Shown here piece by piece: positions 15,228 through 21,675 of a stretch of DNA of 21,675 bases. Numbering within the stretch: position 1 is the stretch's first letter; every line of letters begins with the position of its first letter. The translations under genes were made by a program, and so were the position numbers. A model generated the notes under the pieces. The model was not told where the DNA came from. It saw only the letters and a list, made by a program, of their open reading frames with translations, and ran no database searches. Source of the stretch: an uncultured Rhizobiaceae group bacterium (GTDB taxonomy: Bacteria; Pseudomonadota; Alphaproteobacteria; Rhizobiales; Rhizobiaceae); NCBI GenBank assembly GCA_938030645.1, contig CALHHQ010000269.1, forward strand, positions 1 to 21,675. The letters are read 5' to 3'.

Positions 15228-16820
15228 TTAGCCAAACTGGTTCATTGTGTTGTCTTCACCAGCTGCTTTAAGGGCAGCATCGCCAGCGAAGTATTCTTTG
15301 TGATCATCACCCATGTCGGAACCCGCCATGTTTTGGTGCTTCACGCAAGCAATACCTTGGCGAATTTCTTTGCGCTGAACACCGGCCACGTAACCGAGCA
15401 TACCTTCTTCACCAAAGTATTCTTTGGCGAGATTGTCCGTAGACAGTGCTGCAGTGTGATACGTCGGCAGGGTAATCAAGTGGTGGAAAATACCGGCGCG
15501 TTTGGATGAATCTTTCTGGAAAGAACGGATGCGGTCGTCAGCTTCCTTTGACAACTCAGACTCGTCATATGATGCGTTCATAAGATCAGCGCGATCATAA
15601 GCGGCCATATCACGGCCTTCTTCTGTCCATGCGTCAAACACTTGCTGACGGAAATTCAATGTCCAGTTGAAGGACGGTGAATTGTTGTAAACGAGTTTCG
15701 CATTTGGAATGACCTTGCGAATTTCATCCACCATACCTGCAATCTGTTCGATGTGTGGCTTCTCGGTTTCAATCCACAACAGATCAGAGCCGTTTTGAAG
15801 TGATGCAATGCTGTCCATTACGCAACGCGCTTCACCAGTGCCTTCGCGGAACTGAAAGAGGTTGCTTGGCAAACGCTTTGGGCGCATGAGTTTGCCGTCA
15901 CGGTTCAAAACAACGTCGCCGTTTTGCATTTCGCTTGGGTCAATCTCTTCGCAGTCGATGAAGGAATTGTATTGATCGCCAAGATCTCCAGGTTCTTTTG
16001 AAACAGCGATCTGTTTTGTAAGACCTGCTCCAAGAGAGTCGGTACGTGTAACAATCACACCGTCTTCAACACCCAGTTCAAGGAATGCGTAACGGCACGC
16101 TCGAACTTTCGCGAGGAAGTCTTCGTGGGGAACTGTTACTTTACCGTCTTGGTGGCCGCACTGTTTTTCATCGGACACTTGGTTTTCGATTTGAAGCGCG
16201 CACGCGCCAGCTTCAATCATTTTCTTTGCGAGAAGATATGTCGCTTCCGCGTTACCGAAGCCGGCATCGATATCCGCAATAACGGGAACAACATGTGTTT
16301 GGTAATTGTCGATTGATGTTTCAATGCGTTTTGCTGTTAGCTCGTCGCCTGAATCGCGTGCTTTATCCAATTCGCGGAACATACCGCCCAATTCGCGGGC
16401 GTCGGCTTGGCGAAGAAATGTATAGAGTTCTTCAATCAATGCAGGAACGGATGTTTTTTCATGCATCGACTGGTCTGGAAGAGGGCCGAATTCTGAACGC
16501 AAAGCAGCGACCATCCACCCAGAAAGATAGAGGTAGCGGCGGTCTGTCGATTCAAAATGCTTCTTAATGGAAATCATTTTTTGTTGGCCGATAAAGCCGT
16601 GCCAGCAACCAAGAGATTGCGTGTAATTTTCCGGGTCAGCATCGTACGCAGCCATGTCACGACGCATAATGCCTGCCGTGTATTTGGCGATATCAATGCC
16701 CGTTTGGAAACGGTTCTGCATGCGCATACGCGCTACACTTTCAGCGCTGATGCCGCTCCACGGTGCGCCATTGGATGCAATAAGACGATCAGCGTTTCCG
16801 ATTTCGGTTGAGTAAGTCAT
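15228..16820 (-). CDS. aceA: Isocitrate lyase (glyoxylate shunt)
   Basis: This 530-residue enzyme splits isocitrate into succinate and glyoxylate, allowing growth on acetate, fatty acids or other two-carbon sources. The active-site loop reads KQCGHQDGK with catalytic Cys221, the form found in the longer (about 530-residue) ICL group of Pseudomonas and many alphaproteobacteria rather than the KKCGH form of E. coli AceA. Upstream motifs VPVIADIDAGFGNAEAT (179-195), which carry the metal-binding Asp residues, and the later WIETEKPH and NNSPSFNW segments also match. AGGAATATC provides a ribosome-binding site about seven bases before the ATG. A small unknown gene and a hairpin lie upstream on the same strand, and a ScfR/RamB-type regulator is divergent; this arrangement suggests control by acyl-CoA or acetate status. 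Confidence 0.96.
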   Translation of the reverse strand: MTYSTEIGNADRLIASNGAPWSGISAESVARMRMQNRFQTGIDIAKYTAGIMRRDMAAYDADPENYTQSLGCWHGFIGQQKMISIKKHFESTDRRYLYLSGWMVAALRSEFGPLPDQSMHEKTSVPALIEELYTFLRQADARELGGMFRELDKARDSGDELTAKRIETSIDNYQTHVVPVIADIDAGFGNAEATYLLAKKMIEAGACALQIENQVSDEKQCGHQDGKVTVPHEDFLAKVRACRYAFLELGVEDGVIVTRTDSLGAGLTKQIAVSKEPGDLGDQYNSFIDCEEIDPSEMQNGDVVLNRDGKLMRPKRLPSNLFQFREGTGEARCVMDSIASLQNGSDLLWIETEKPHIEQIAGMVDEIRKVIPNAKLVYNNSPSFNWTLNFRQQVFDAWTEEGRDMAAYDRADLMNASYDESELSKEADDRIRSFQKDSSKRAGIFHHLITLPTYHTAALSTDNLAKEYFGEEGMLGYVAGVQRKEIRQGIACVKHQNMAGSDMGDDHKEYFAGDAALKAAGEDNTMNQFG

Positions 16821-16847
16821 TTTGATATTCCTATTTCTAAAAGAGAA

Positions 16848-16875
16848 GGGCGCGATTGGGAGGAAAATCGCGCCC
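16848..16875 (-). terminator. Intercistronic hairpin ahead of aceA
   Basis: GGGCGCGATT (16848-16857) and AATCGCGCCC (16866-16875) are perfect 10-base arms with an 8-base loop. On the minus strand the stem is followed by TTCTCTTTT, so it can act as an intrinsic terminator or attenuator for the small gene, or as an mRNA processing/stability element before aceA. It sits 23 bases after the small gene's stop and 28 bases before the aceA start. Confidence 0.65.
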
Positions 16876-16897
16876 TGAAAATCTGTCTATTGGGCGG

Positions 16898-17152
16898 TTA
16901 GCCTTTGACGATGACGGGCACCATCATGTCACCCCAATTGCCTTCTCCGCCGTGATGACGTGCTGAACGCACAAGCTCGACGCTTACGCCTGCATCCACT
17001 GCACGCATAACGGCGTGGTTCAAACGGTGTAGATCGTTGGCCAACTGACGGATCGCGCTTTCTTGATCATCCGACACCACAGACATGCGGTCAGATGAGA
17101 GGTCTGCAGCGCGCTGCTTGGCTTTCTTAATAGGTGTCACTGTATCAGTCAT
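16898..17152 (-). CDS. Small unknown protein upstream of aceA
   Basis: I do not recognise a domain in this 84-residue protein. It starts at ATG 17152, with AAGGAA about seven bases upstream. A longer reading from 17185 would add 11 residues without a ribosome-binding site and is less likely. The N-terminus is basic (IKKAKQRAAD), the centre looks helical (about 28-55, DDQESAIRQLANDLHRLNHA), and the C-terminus carries RSARHHGGEGNWGDMMVPV with a His/Gly-rich turn. There is no signal peptide or membrane segment. It lies directly upstream of aceA on the same strand, separated by a hairpin, and shares a control region with the divergent scfR-like gene. To my recollection rhizobial aceA loci often carry a comparable small gene, which I could not verify. 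A role in acetate metabolism is inference from position. Confidence 0.7.
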   Translation of the reverse strand: MTDTVTPIKKAKQRAADLSSDRMSVVSDDQESAIRQLANDLHRLNHAVMRAVDAGVSVELVRSARHHGGEGNWGDMMVPVIVKG

Positions 17153-17173
17153 AACGGGTTCCTTAGTTAAAAG

Positions 17174-17208
17174 TTGCAAAAGCAAGAATTGTTAAGTTTG
17201 TAACAATT
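17174..17208. promoter_or_regulatory. Inverted repeats in the aceA-unit/scfR control region
   Basis: TTGCAAAAGCAA (17174-17185) has TTGC/GCAA arms and resembles the TTTGCAAA-type motif I recall for RamB and PccR regulators. Two bases on, AATTGTTA (17187-17194) and TAACAATT (17201-17208) form a perfect 8-base repeat with a 6-base spacer. Both lie 22 to 56 bases upstream of the small gene start, over its likely promoter or leader, so they are plausible sites for the divergent regulator. Confidence 0.45.
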
Positions 17209-17333
17209 TACATTCTGGCGTTCTCAGACTTGCTCTTGAGACCAATTGATCATGTAAAATTGGAGCTGTCAGTGGAAATTTTTGATCGATAGTGCATTTT
17301 TAGGTCGGATTGTGTGTGTTTTGACTCGAAAAA

Positions 17334-17355
17334 TTTGTAATGTTGTCACAATTGT
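17334..17355. promoter_or_regulatory. Possible second operator near the scfR-like start
   Basis: TTTGTAA (17334-17340) repeats the heptamer at 17197-17203. It is followed by TTGTCACAA (17343-17351, arms TTGT/ACAA) and the overlapping palindrome ACAATTGT (17348-17355). The cluster lies 50 to 70 bases ahead of the regulator start and could serve autoregulation. The AT-rich background makes chance matches likely. Confidence 0.3.
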
Positions 17356-17404
17356 CATAATATTTGGATATGACCGCGCAGATGCGTGAAACCGAGTTTC
17401 AAAG

Positions 17405-18910
17405 ATGGCAGACACAAAAATATTTGCTGGACCGCGTGTCCGCCGCATTCGCACTTCGATGGATTTGACACAAACCGCAATGGCGGAAGAACTTGGCATC
17501 TCTCCAAGTTATCTCAACTTGATTGAACGCAATCAGAGGCCACTAACAGCGCAACTGGTGCTGAAGCTGGTTTCCACATATCAAGTGGCGCCCGAAGATT
17601 TGCAGCCCACCGGTGAGGCCGGGTCGGTTCCAGCATTACGAGAGGTTTTCTCTGATCCACTTTTATCTGGAGAACTGCCGGGGCCAGGTGAACTGCTGGA
17701 ACTGTCTGACGGTGCACCGAACGCCGCCGTGGGAATTGTAAAACTCTACCGCGCATATCGTGAGCAACAGGAGCGCTTGAGCGACCTGTCCCGATTGATG
17801 GGGGAGGGCGGGCAGGTTCCCGAGACGTCAGTCAATCAATTACCCGTAGATGCTGTGCGGTCGGTGTTTGAAAATACGCCTTGGTGCTTCCCATCTCTGG
17901 AACGGGCTGCAGAACGCATCGACAAAGCCTTGGGCGACAGTCAAGGACGGATGGCCGCTCTTTACACGTTGCTGCGAGCTGACCACGGCCTGGCTGTTCA
18001 GGTATTGCCCGTGGAAACGATGCCTGTTTGGCGCAAGCGCTTGGATAAGCATTCAGGGCGGCTCTTTATTTCTGAGCGTTTGCCCCGTGCGGAACGCGCG
18101 GAACTGTTGGCGCAAGAATTGGTTTTGCGTCGCGAAAGCGAGGTGCTCGATGAAGAAATCGAGCTTTTGAAAATCGAAGGTGACGAAGCCAAACGGTTGG
18201 CACGCATGGAATTGGCCAGATACACTGCGCTCAGCGTGTTGATGCCGTATGATAAATTTTTGCGCACGACCGAGCGGCTGCAATATGATCCTCAATTGTT
18301 GGCCACGCGATTTGAAACTGGGTTCTCGCAAGTGGCAGAGCGTTTGGTGTCGTTGCAAGATAAAAGCGCTGGTCGTCGTGCAGGGCTGGCGTTTTTTGCC
18401 ATGCAGATAGATCAAGGCGGAAACGTGTTGCGGAGAATTGGTGCCAAAGGTTTTCCATCTGCACGGTTTGGGGGCGGATGTCCAAAACTTGCGGTTCATG
18501 CTGCGTTTTCAAAACCTGATGAAATAATTGCGGAACGAGTCGTTGGGCAAGATTCCACGGTTTATCTCACATTATCAAAAACAATTGATGGCCCTCATGA
18601 AGGGGCAGGGGATCGACCGCGTCGCACAGCTGTATTGTTGGGTGTGGAAGATATTCAAGCAGGGCAACGGCTTGCTGCTGCCAGCGAAGGCGCTGTCAAA
18701 CGCGTCTCCGCTGCCGAACGGTTTGACGCTGAAAACATAGCACATGCAAGGCTTTTGCCCGACCCTGTGCAAGTCCCACCGTTGGCAATCGGGCCATCCT
18801 GTCGCCTGTGCGAAAGAACAGATTGCGTAGCAAGATCCGCCCCACCGCTCACTCGCCCGCTTGGCTTAGATGACTTGGTACAGGGTTTTGGCGCTTACGG
18901 ACTCACATAA
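17405..18910 (+). CDS. XRE/short-chain fatty acyl-CoA regulator (ScfR/RamB-like)
   Basis: This 501-residue transcription factor has an N-terminal XRE helix-turn-helix (about 9-63, RVRRIRTSMDLTQTAMAEEL then GISPSYLNLIERNQRPL) and a long C-terminal region of the short-chain fatty acyl regulator type (DUF2083, COG3800), including a degenerate IrrE/ImmA-like segment around HSGRLFISERLPRAERAELL. Near the end the cysteine cluster CRLCERTDC is typical of the family and may bind iron-sulfur or zinc. Relatives such as RamB of corynebacteria and PccR of Rhodobacter control acetate, glyoxylate and propionyl-CoA genes. Divergent placement against the aceA unit supports local control of isocitrate lyase. 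The ATG at 17405 is preferred because translation from there enters the HTH directly; only a weak GAG site precedes it. Confidence 0.88.
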   Translation: MADTKIFAGPRVRRIRTSMDLTQTAMAEELGISPSYLNLIERNQRPLTAQLVLKLVSTYQVAPEDLQPTGEAGSVPALREVFSDPLLSGELPGPGELLELSDGAPNAAVGIVKLYRAYREQQERLSDLSRLMGEGGQVPETSVNQLPVDAVRSVFENTPWCFPSLERAAERIDKALGDSQGRMAALYTLLRADHGLAVQVLPVETMPVWRKRLDKHSGRLFISERLPRAERAELLAQELVLRRESEVLDEEIELLKIEGDEAKRLARMELARYTALSVLMPYDKFLRTTERLQYDPQLLATRFETGFSQVAERLVSLQDKSAGRRAGLAFFAMQIDQGGNVLRRIGAKGFPSARFGGGCPKLAVHAAFSKPDEIIAERVVGQDSTVYLTLSKTIDGPHEGAGDRPRRTAVLLGVEDIQAGQRLAAASEGAVKRVSAAERFDAENIAHARLLPDPVQVPPLAIGPSCRLCERTDCVARSAPPLTRPLGLDDLVQGFGAYGLT

Positions 18911-19039
18911 ATTTGCCGTAATTATCGTTTCGTTAACCCTTGCGCGATTCAGTCAGCACATGAATAATCTGGCGGGGTGTTTGAGTGATCACGTGGGTCG
19001 CCCCCGTCCCGCGATATCTTCTTATTCCATGAGGTAAAC

Positions 19040-19867
19040 ATGACAAAAAAACTGATTTTAGTTGCAGCGACAATTGCAATGACCTTCACATCTGGCGCAG
19101 CACTTGCCGCACAGTGCAGCAACAATGCCTCGGGCTTTGACGCTTTCAAAAGAGATTTTGCAAAAGAAGCACGTGCAGCAGGCATCGGCAAACGCGGTCT
19201 AAATGCTTTGGCAAACGCGAAATATCTTTCCAAGGTTATTGCCTATGACCAGAAACAGGCACGCTACTTCAAGAAGGCGGGCCGCACATCAGCAAACATC
19301 AACAAGCATTATCGCAGGTCACTCAAGAACATGGGCGGCATCGGCAATGTGAAATCCAAGCTCAAGCGCATGAACAAGTTTTTGCGTGGCGTTGAGAAAC
19401 GCTACGGTGTTCCCAAGGAAATTTTGGTGACGATTTGGGGCAAGGAAACTTCTTTCGGTGGTTACACAGGCCGAATTGATACGATCAATTCTCTCGCTTC
19501 GCTCTCACACAATTGCCGTCGTTCAGGCCTGTTCCGTCCCAATCTTGTTGCAGCGTTGAAAATTCTCGACAAAGGCTGGGTGCCACGCAGCAAAATGCGT
19601 GGCGCTGCCCACGGCGAAATGGGTCAGGTGCAGTTTATGGCTGGCAACTATCTCAAATATGCTCGAGACGGTAATGGCGATGGTCGCCGCGACTTGATTA
19701 ACAATTCGCGTGACGCTCTGGAATCTGCAGCATATTTCTTGCGTTCCAAAGGCTGGAAAAGCGGTGGGTCCTATCAGCCAGGAAGCCGCAATTTCCGCGT
19801 GTTGAATGCTTGGAATGAATCAACCGCTTACCAACACACAATCGCGAAGATCGCGTCTCAACTGTAA
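19040..19867 (+). CDS. Periplasmic lytic murein transglycosylase (MltB family)
   Basis: This 275-residue protein has a clear signal peptide (1-23 or 24, cleavage near ALA-AQ, no lipobox Cys) and an SLT_2/MltB catalytic domain. The catalytic Glu136 lies in IWGKETSFGG, and GEMGQVQFM (192-200) matches the conserved second motif. DGNGDGRRDL (210-219) resembles the calcium-binding-like loop of MltB relatives. It cleaves peptidoglycan glycan strands to form 1,6-anhydromuramic acid ends. It is shorter than E. coli MltB and carries no C-terminal peptidoglycan-binding domain, consistent with the short soluble alphaproteobacterial forms. A GAGGT ribosome-binding site precedes the ATG by four bases. It stands alone, with its own terminator downstream. 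Confidence 0.9.
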   Translation: MTKKLILVAATIAMTFTSGAALAAQCSNNASGFDAFKRDFAKEARAAGIGKRGLNALANAKYLSKVIAYDQKQARYFKKAGRTSANINKHYRRSLKNMGGIGNVKSKLKRMNKFLRGVEKRYGVPKEILVTIWGKETSFGGYTGRIDTINSLASLSHNCRRSGLFRPNLVAALKILDKGWVPRSKMRGAAHGEMGQVQFMAGNYLKYARDGNGDGRRDLINNSRDALESAAYFLRSKGWKSGGSYQPGSRNFRVLNAWNESTAYQHTIAKIASQL

Positions 19868-19888
19868 GACTGAGAACACTTGTTTTAA

Positions 19889-19923
19889 ACGCCATCGATG
19901 CACATTGTGTCGGTGGCGTTTTT
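19889..19923 (+). terminator. Intrinsic terminator of the transglycosylase gene
   Basis: ACGCCATCGA (19889-19898) and TCGGTGGCGT (19910-19919) pair with one T-G pair around an 11-base loop, followed directly by a T-tract. Confidence 0.8.
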
Positions 19924-19999
19924 GTTTGAATTTTTACCAATTCACTCCGCCCCTCCCTTTACATTGGGGCAGGTTGGCGAAACGCGTTACAGCACGCAA

Positions 20000-20025
20000 A
20001 AAAGGCCGCTTTTCAGCGGCCTTTT
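20000..20025. terminator. Bidirectional intrinsic terminator beyond panD
   Basis: AAAAGGCCGC (20000-20009) and GCGGCCTTTT (20016-20025) are perfect 10-base arms with a 6-base loop, flanked by A-runs on the left and T-runs on the right. It should end panD transcripts on the minus strand and back up the transglycosylase terminator on the plus strand. Confidence 0.85.
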
Positions 20026-20049
20026 ATATTCCATCGTGACATGACGGAA

Positions 20050-20556
20050 TTAGCTCACAAAATCGGGCTGATCTGCTGCTAGTTTTGGAGCATCATGTCG
20101 TGTGGCGCGATATGTTTCGTCCAAAGGTATGGGCAAGGCTTCGCCTGATTTATCTTCAATGGCAAAAGTGTAGCCGCCATTTTCTGTTCTGCCCGCTTTG
20201 TAAGTCAGCAACTCCGTCACATTGTTATGCTCATCGTAAGTCAAAACTTTCGGCTCAATTTCGGTCAATTTATTCGTTTCGATATAATCGCTTGAACAAA
20301 TAATCACTTGATCGCCTTTTTGGCATGTACGCGCAGCGGCACCATTCAAAATGCACACCTTGCTGCCTCGATCTCCATAAATCACGTAAGTAGAAATGCG
20401 AGCACCAGAATTTTTGTTCCAAATGTCCACAAATTCCATTGGCAAGATTCCGGCCAATTCACATTGTTCAGGATCAAGTGTGATTGAACCGTGGTAGTTG
20501 AGGTTGGCTTCTGTTACGTGAATGCCGTGCAGTTTTGCTGCTACAATTTTTTTCAT
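20050..20556 (-). CDS. panD: Aspartate 1-decarboxylase with C-terminal extension
   Basis: From ATG 20556 this is a 168-residue PanD. The proenzyme cleaves itself between Gly23 and Ser24 (in NLNYHGSITLD) to form the pyruvoyl cofactor; Lys8, the ISTYVI segment (matching FSTYAI of E. coli) and the LNGAAAR motif are also present. It decarboxylates aspartate to beta-alanine for pantothenate and CoA synthesis. E. coli PanD has 126 residues; here about 45 extra residues follow the core from about position 124, ending in ...LAADQPDFVS. A longer in-frame reading to 20658 would add 34 residues before the conserved start and is rejected. The leader holds a perfect inverted repeat (20581-20597). The neighbouring divergent gene is a GS-like ligase. 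Confidence 0.9.
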   Translation of the reverse strand: MKKIVAAKLHGIHVTEANLNYHGSITLDPEQCELAGILPMEFVDIWNKNSGARISTYVIYGDRGSKVCILNGAAARTCQKGDQVIICSSDYIETNKLTEIEPKVLTYDEHNNVTELLTYKAGRTENGGYTFAIEDKSGEALPIPLDETYRATRHDAPKLAADQPDFVS

Positions 20557-20580
20557 ATTTGCGTCCCGATAATTGATATT

Positions 20581-20597
20581 CCATGTTCGAGACATGG
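20581..20597. promoter_or_regulatory. Inverted repeat in the panD/GS-like control region
   Basis: CCATGT (20581-20586) and ACATGG (20592-20597) are perfect arms with a 5-base spacer. ATT (20578-20580) and AAT (20599-20601) extend it past a one-base bulge. It lies 25 to 41 bases upstream of panD and could be an operator or a leader hairpin. The surrounding region (20600-20680) is AT-rich, and no convincing -35/-10 pair was found. Confidence 0.4.
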
Positions 20598-20679
20598 CAA
20601 TAAGGGTGAAGTGATAAATTTTACCGAGAATTTTGCTTAAAATTTTAATGAAACCCAAAATACTGCACCGGTACTGACA

Positions 20680-21675
20680 ATGAATTCAAAATTGAACCTA
20701 GAAGATTTTCTGAAATTGCATCCTGCTGCAGAAAACGTGGAATTCGTGGTGGTTGACCCTTCTGGTGTCACACGAGGAAAGTGGGCGCCTGTGTCGTCCC
20801 TCCAAAAAGCTTTTTCTTCAGGTATCAATTTTCCATTATCGCTTCACGGGCTGGATGTTTGGGGCAATGAAGTGCCTGGCACAGGTCTCCACATTTCGAG
20901 CGGAGATAAAGATGGGTTTGGCTTGGCCGTGCCAACGAGCCTAGCGCCTGTGCCATGGGGGCAAGCTAATGGAGAGAGTTGCAGTTCACCCAATGAAGCG
21001 AAAACCGCTCAAGTCATTCTGCAAATGCAAGATCCTGACAACAAACCATTCGGTGGATGCGCGCGCACTGTTTTGGAACAGGCCGTCACAAGACTGAAGG
21101 ATGATGGATTGAGTCCCGTATGCGCGTTCGAACTGGAGTTTCATCTTCTAAAGAAAGATGGAAGCGCTTTTGAGATTGCCGATGATTCTGGCATTCAAGA
21201 CGCACAATTCATGTATGGTCTCGATGCGCTGGCGGGAAAGTTGCCCATTTTTGCTGATATTCGCAAAGCTGCTGCTTGGGCCGATCTGCCCCTTGATACA
21301 ATCGTGAAGGAAGCTGGGCCGGGGCAGTTTGAAGTCAATCTCAACCACCGAAGCGATCCGTTGCGGGCTGCCGATGATGTGGTCTTGTTGAAACGCATTG
21401 TGCGTGAGTGCGCGCGGATGCACGACTTGACGGCAACCTTTATGGCAAAGCCGTTTCTCGATCAGCCAGGAAATGGCATGCATGTACATATCAGTCTTTT
21501 GAACAAAGACAGTGACAACATATTTGCTCTGCCCCGTGGTGAAGCAAAACTCACCCATGCAGCCGCAGGTTTGGTCGATACCATGGCTGAGATGACACTT
21601 GTGTTTGTGAATTCGCGCAACGGTTTTCGCCGAATGGCACCGGGATCCTATGCTCCAACCCGCGCCAATTGGGGT
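20680..21675 (+). CDS. Second GS-like amide ligase, cut by the window end
   Basis: An open frame of 332 codons runs from ATG 20680 to the last base without a stop. It is a glutamine synthetase homolog: DPSGVTRGKW at 26-35 is the N-terminal beta-grasp entry, CAFELEFHLL (148-157) gives the first metal ligands, EAGPGQFEVNLNH (211-223) the next, and MAKPFLDQPGNGMHVHIS (255-272) the nucleotide-binding histidine. It shares this layout with puuA-like at 10981-12387 but is clearly divergent in sequence, so it is a paralog of different specificity, such as another gamma-glutamylamine or glutamate-amide ligase, rather than GlnA. Probably about 110 to 130 residues are missing. No strong ribosome-binding site precedes the ATG. 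It is divergent from panD. Confidence 0.83.
   Translation, partial: MNSKLNLEDFLKLHPAAENVEFVVVDPSGVTRGKWAPVSSLQKAFSSGINFPLSLHGLDVWGNEVPGTGLHISSGDKDGFGLAVPTSLAPVPWGQANGESCSSPNEAKTAQVILQMQDPDNKPFGGCARTVLEQAVTRLKDDGLSPVCAFELEFHLLKKDGSAFEIADDSGIQDAQFMYGLDALAGKLPIFADIRKAAAWADLPLDTIVKEAGPGQFEVNLNHRSDPLRAADDVVLLKRIVRECARMHDLTATFMAKPFLDQPGNGMHVHISLLNKDSDNIFALPRGEAKLTHAAAGLVDTMAEMTLVFVNSRNGFRRMAPGSYAPTRANWG

Noticed and set aside
17370..17468. 32-codon frame (ATG 17370) overlapping the start of the scfR-like gene
   Set aside because: It could be a leader peptide, but it has no convincing ribosome-binding site and mostly overlaps the real gene out of frame; nothing else supports it.
20557..20658. 34-residue N-terminal extension of PanD
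   Set aside because: PanD normally starts close to the KLH motif, as with ATG 20556; the extension is AT-rich intergenic sequence containing the inverted repeat.

Overview
The window reads like a chromosomal stretch of an alphaproteobacterium, most likely a Hyphomicrobiales (Rhizobiales)-type, possibly marine, bacterium with G+C near one half by eye. The pointers are the Entner-Doudoroff dehydratase, the gamma-glutamylputrescine genes, the roughly 530-residue isocitrate lyase beside an XRE/short-chain fatty acyl-CoA type regulator, and generally weak Shine-Dalgarno sites. Protein identities come from reading motifs and overall resemblance; no database was searched. I see no tRNA, rRNA, insertion sequence, CRISPR array or phage gene. 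Coding density is high: the largest gap without a gene is about 220 bases (17153-17404), so no stretch over 300 bases is empty.

Layout. 9-1820 (+) edd; 1968-3848 (+) an SLC13-type permease with two RCK_C domains, ending in a bidirectional terminator (3865-3897) shared with a convergent PAS plus degenerate-GGDEF protein (3918-4892, -). Next, on the minus strand, comes a two-gene unit, argE-like deacetylase (6145-7329) then a trans-sulfuration PLP enzyme (5006-6142), separated by 2 bases. From a divergent promoter region with a palindrome (7364-7377) runs a plus-strand pair, a KAS III (FabH-like) enzyme (7426-8550) and an AlkB-type alkane hydroxylase (8555-9691), separated by 4 bases. Converging on alkB are puuB (9696-10988) and puuA (10981-12387), which overlap by 8 bases. 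A large imperfect inverted repeat (12441-12501) lies between puuA and a divergent stand-alone HerA-like ATPase (12552-14570, +). A TlpA-like thioredoxin (14583-15110, -) follows.

The glyoxylate-shunt block is 15228-18910: aceA (-), a small unknown gene (16898-17152, -) upstream of it with a hairpin in between, and the divergent regulator scfR/ramB-like (17405-18910, +), with several inverted repeats in the shared control region. The right end holds a periplasmic lytic transglycosylase (19040-19867, +), panD (20050-20556, -) with a C-terminal extension, and a second glutamine-synthetase-like gene (20680 onward, +) running off the window.

Themes: much of the window is carbon and nitrogen scavenging. 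Alkane or fatty-acyl oxidation (alkB), acetyl-CoA assimilation through the glyoxylate shunt (aceA and its regulator) and putrescine use (puuA/puuB) fit one lifestyle in which two-carbon units and amines are assimilated. The most unusual points are the KAS III-AlkB gene pair, the GGDEF domain that has lost its catalytic signature but kept the RxxD inhibitory-site motif, the small gene and hairpin ahead of aceA, and several uncharacterised inverted repeats in control regions. I found no clear evidence of an entirely new system.
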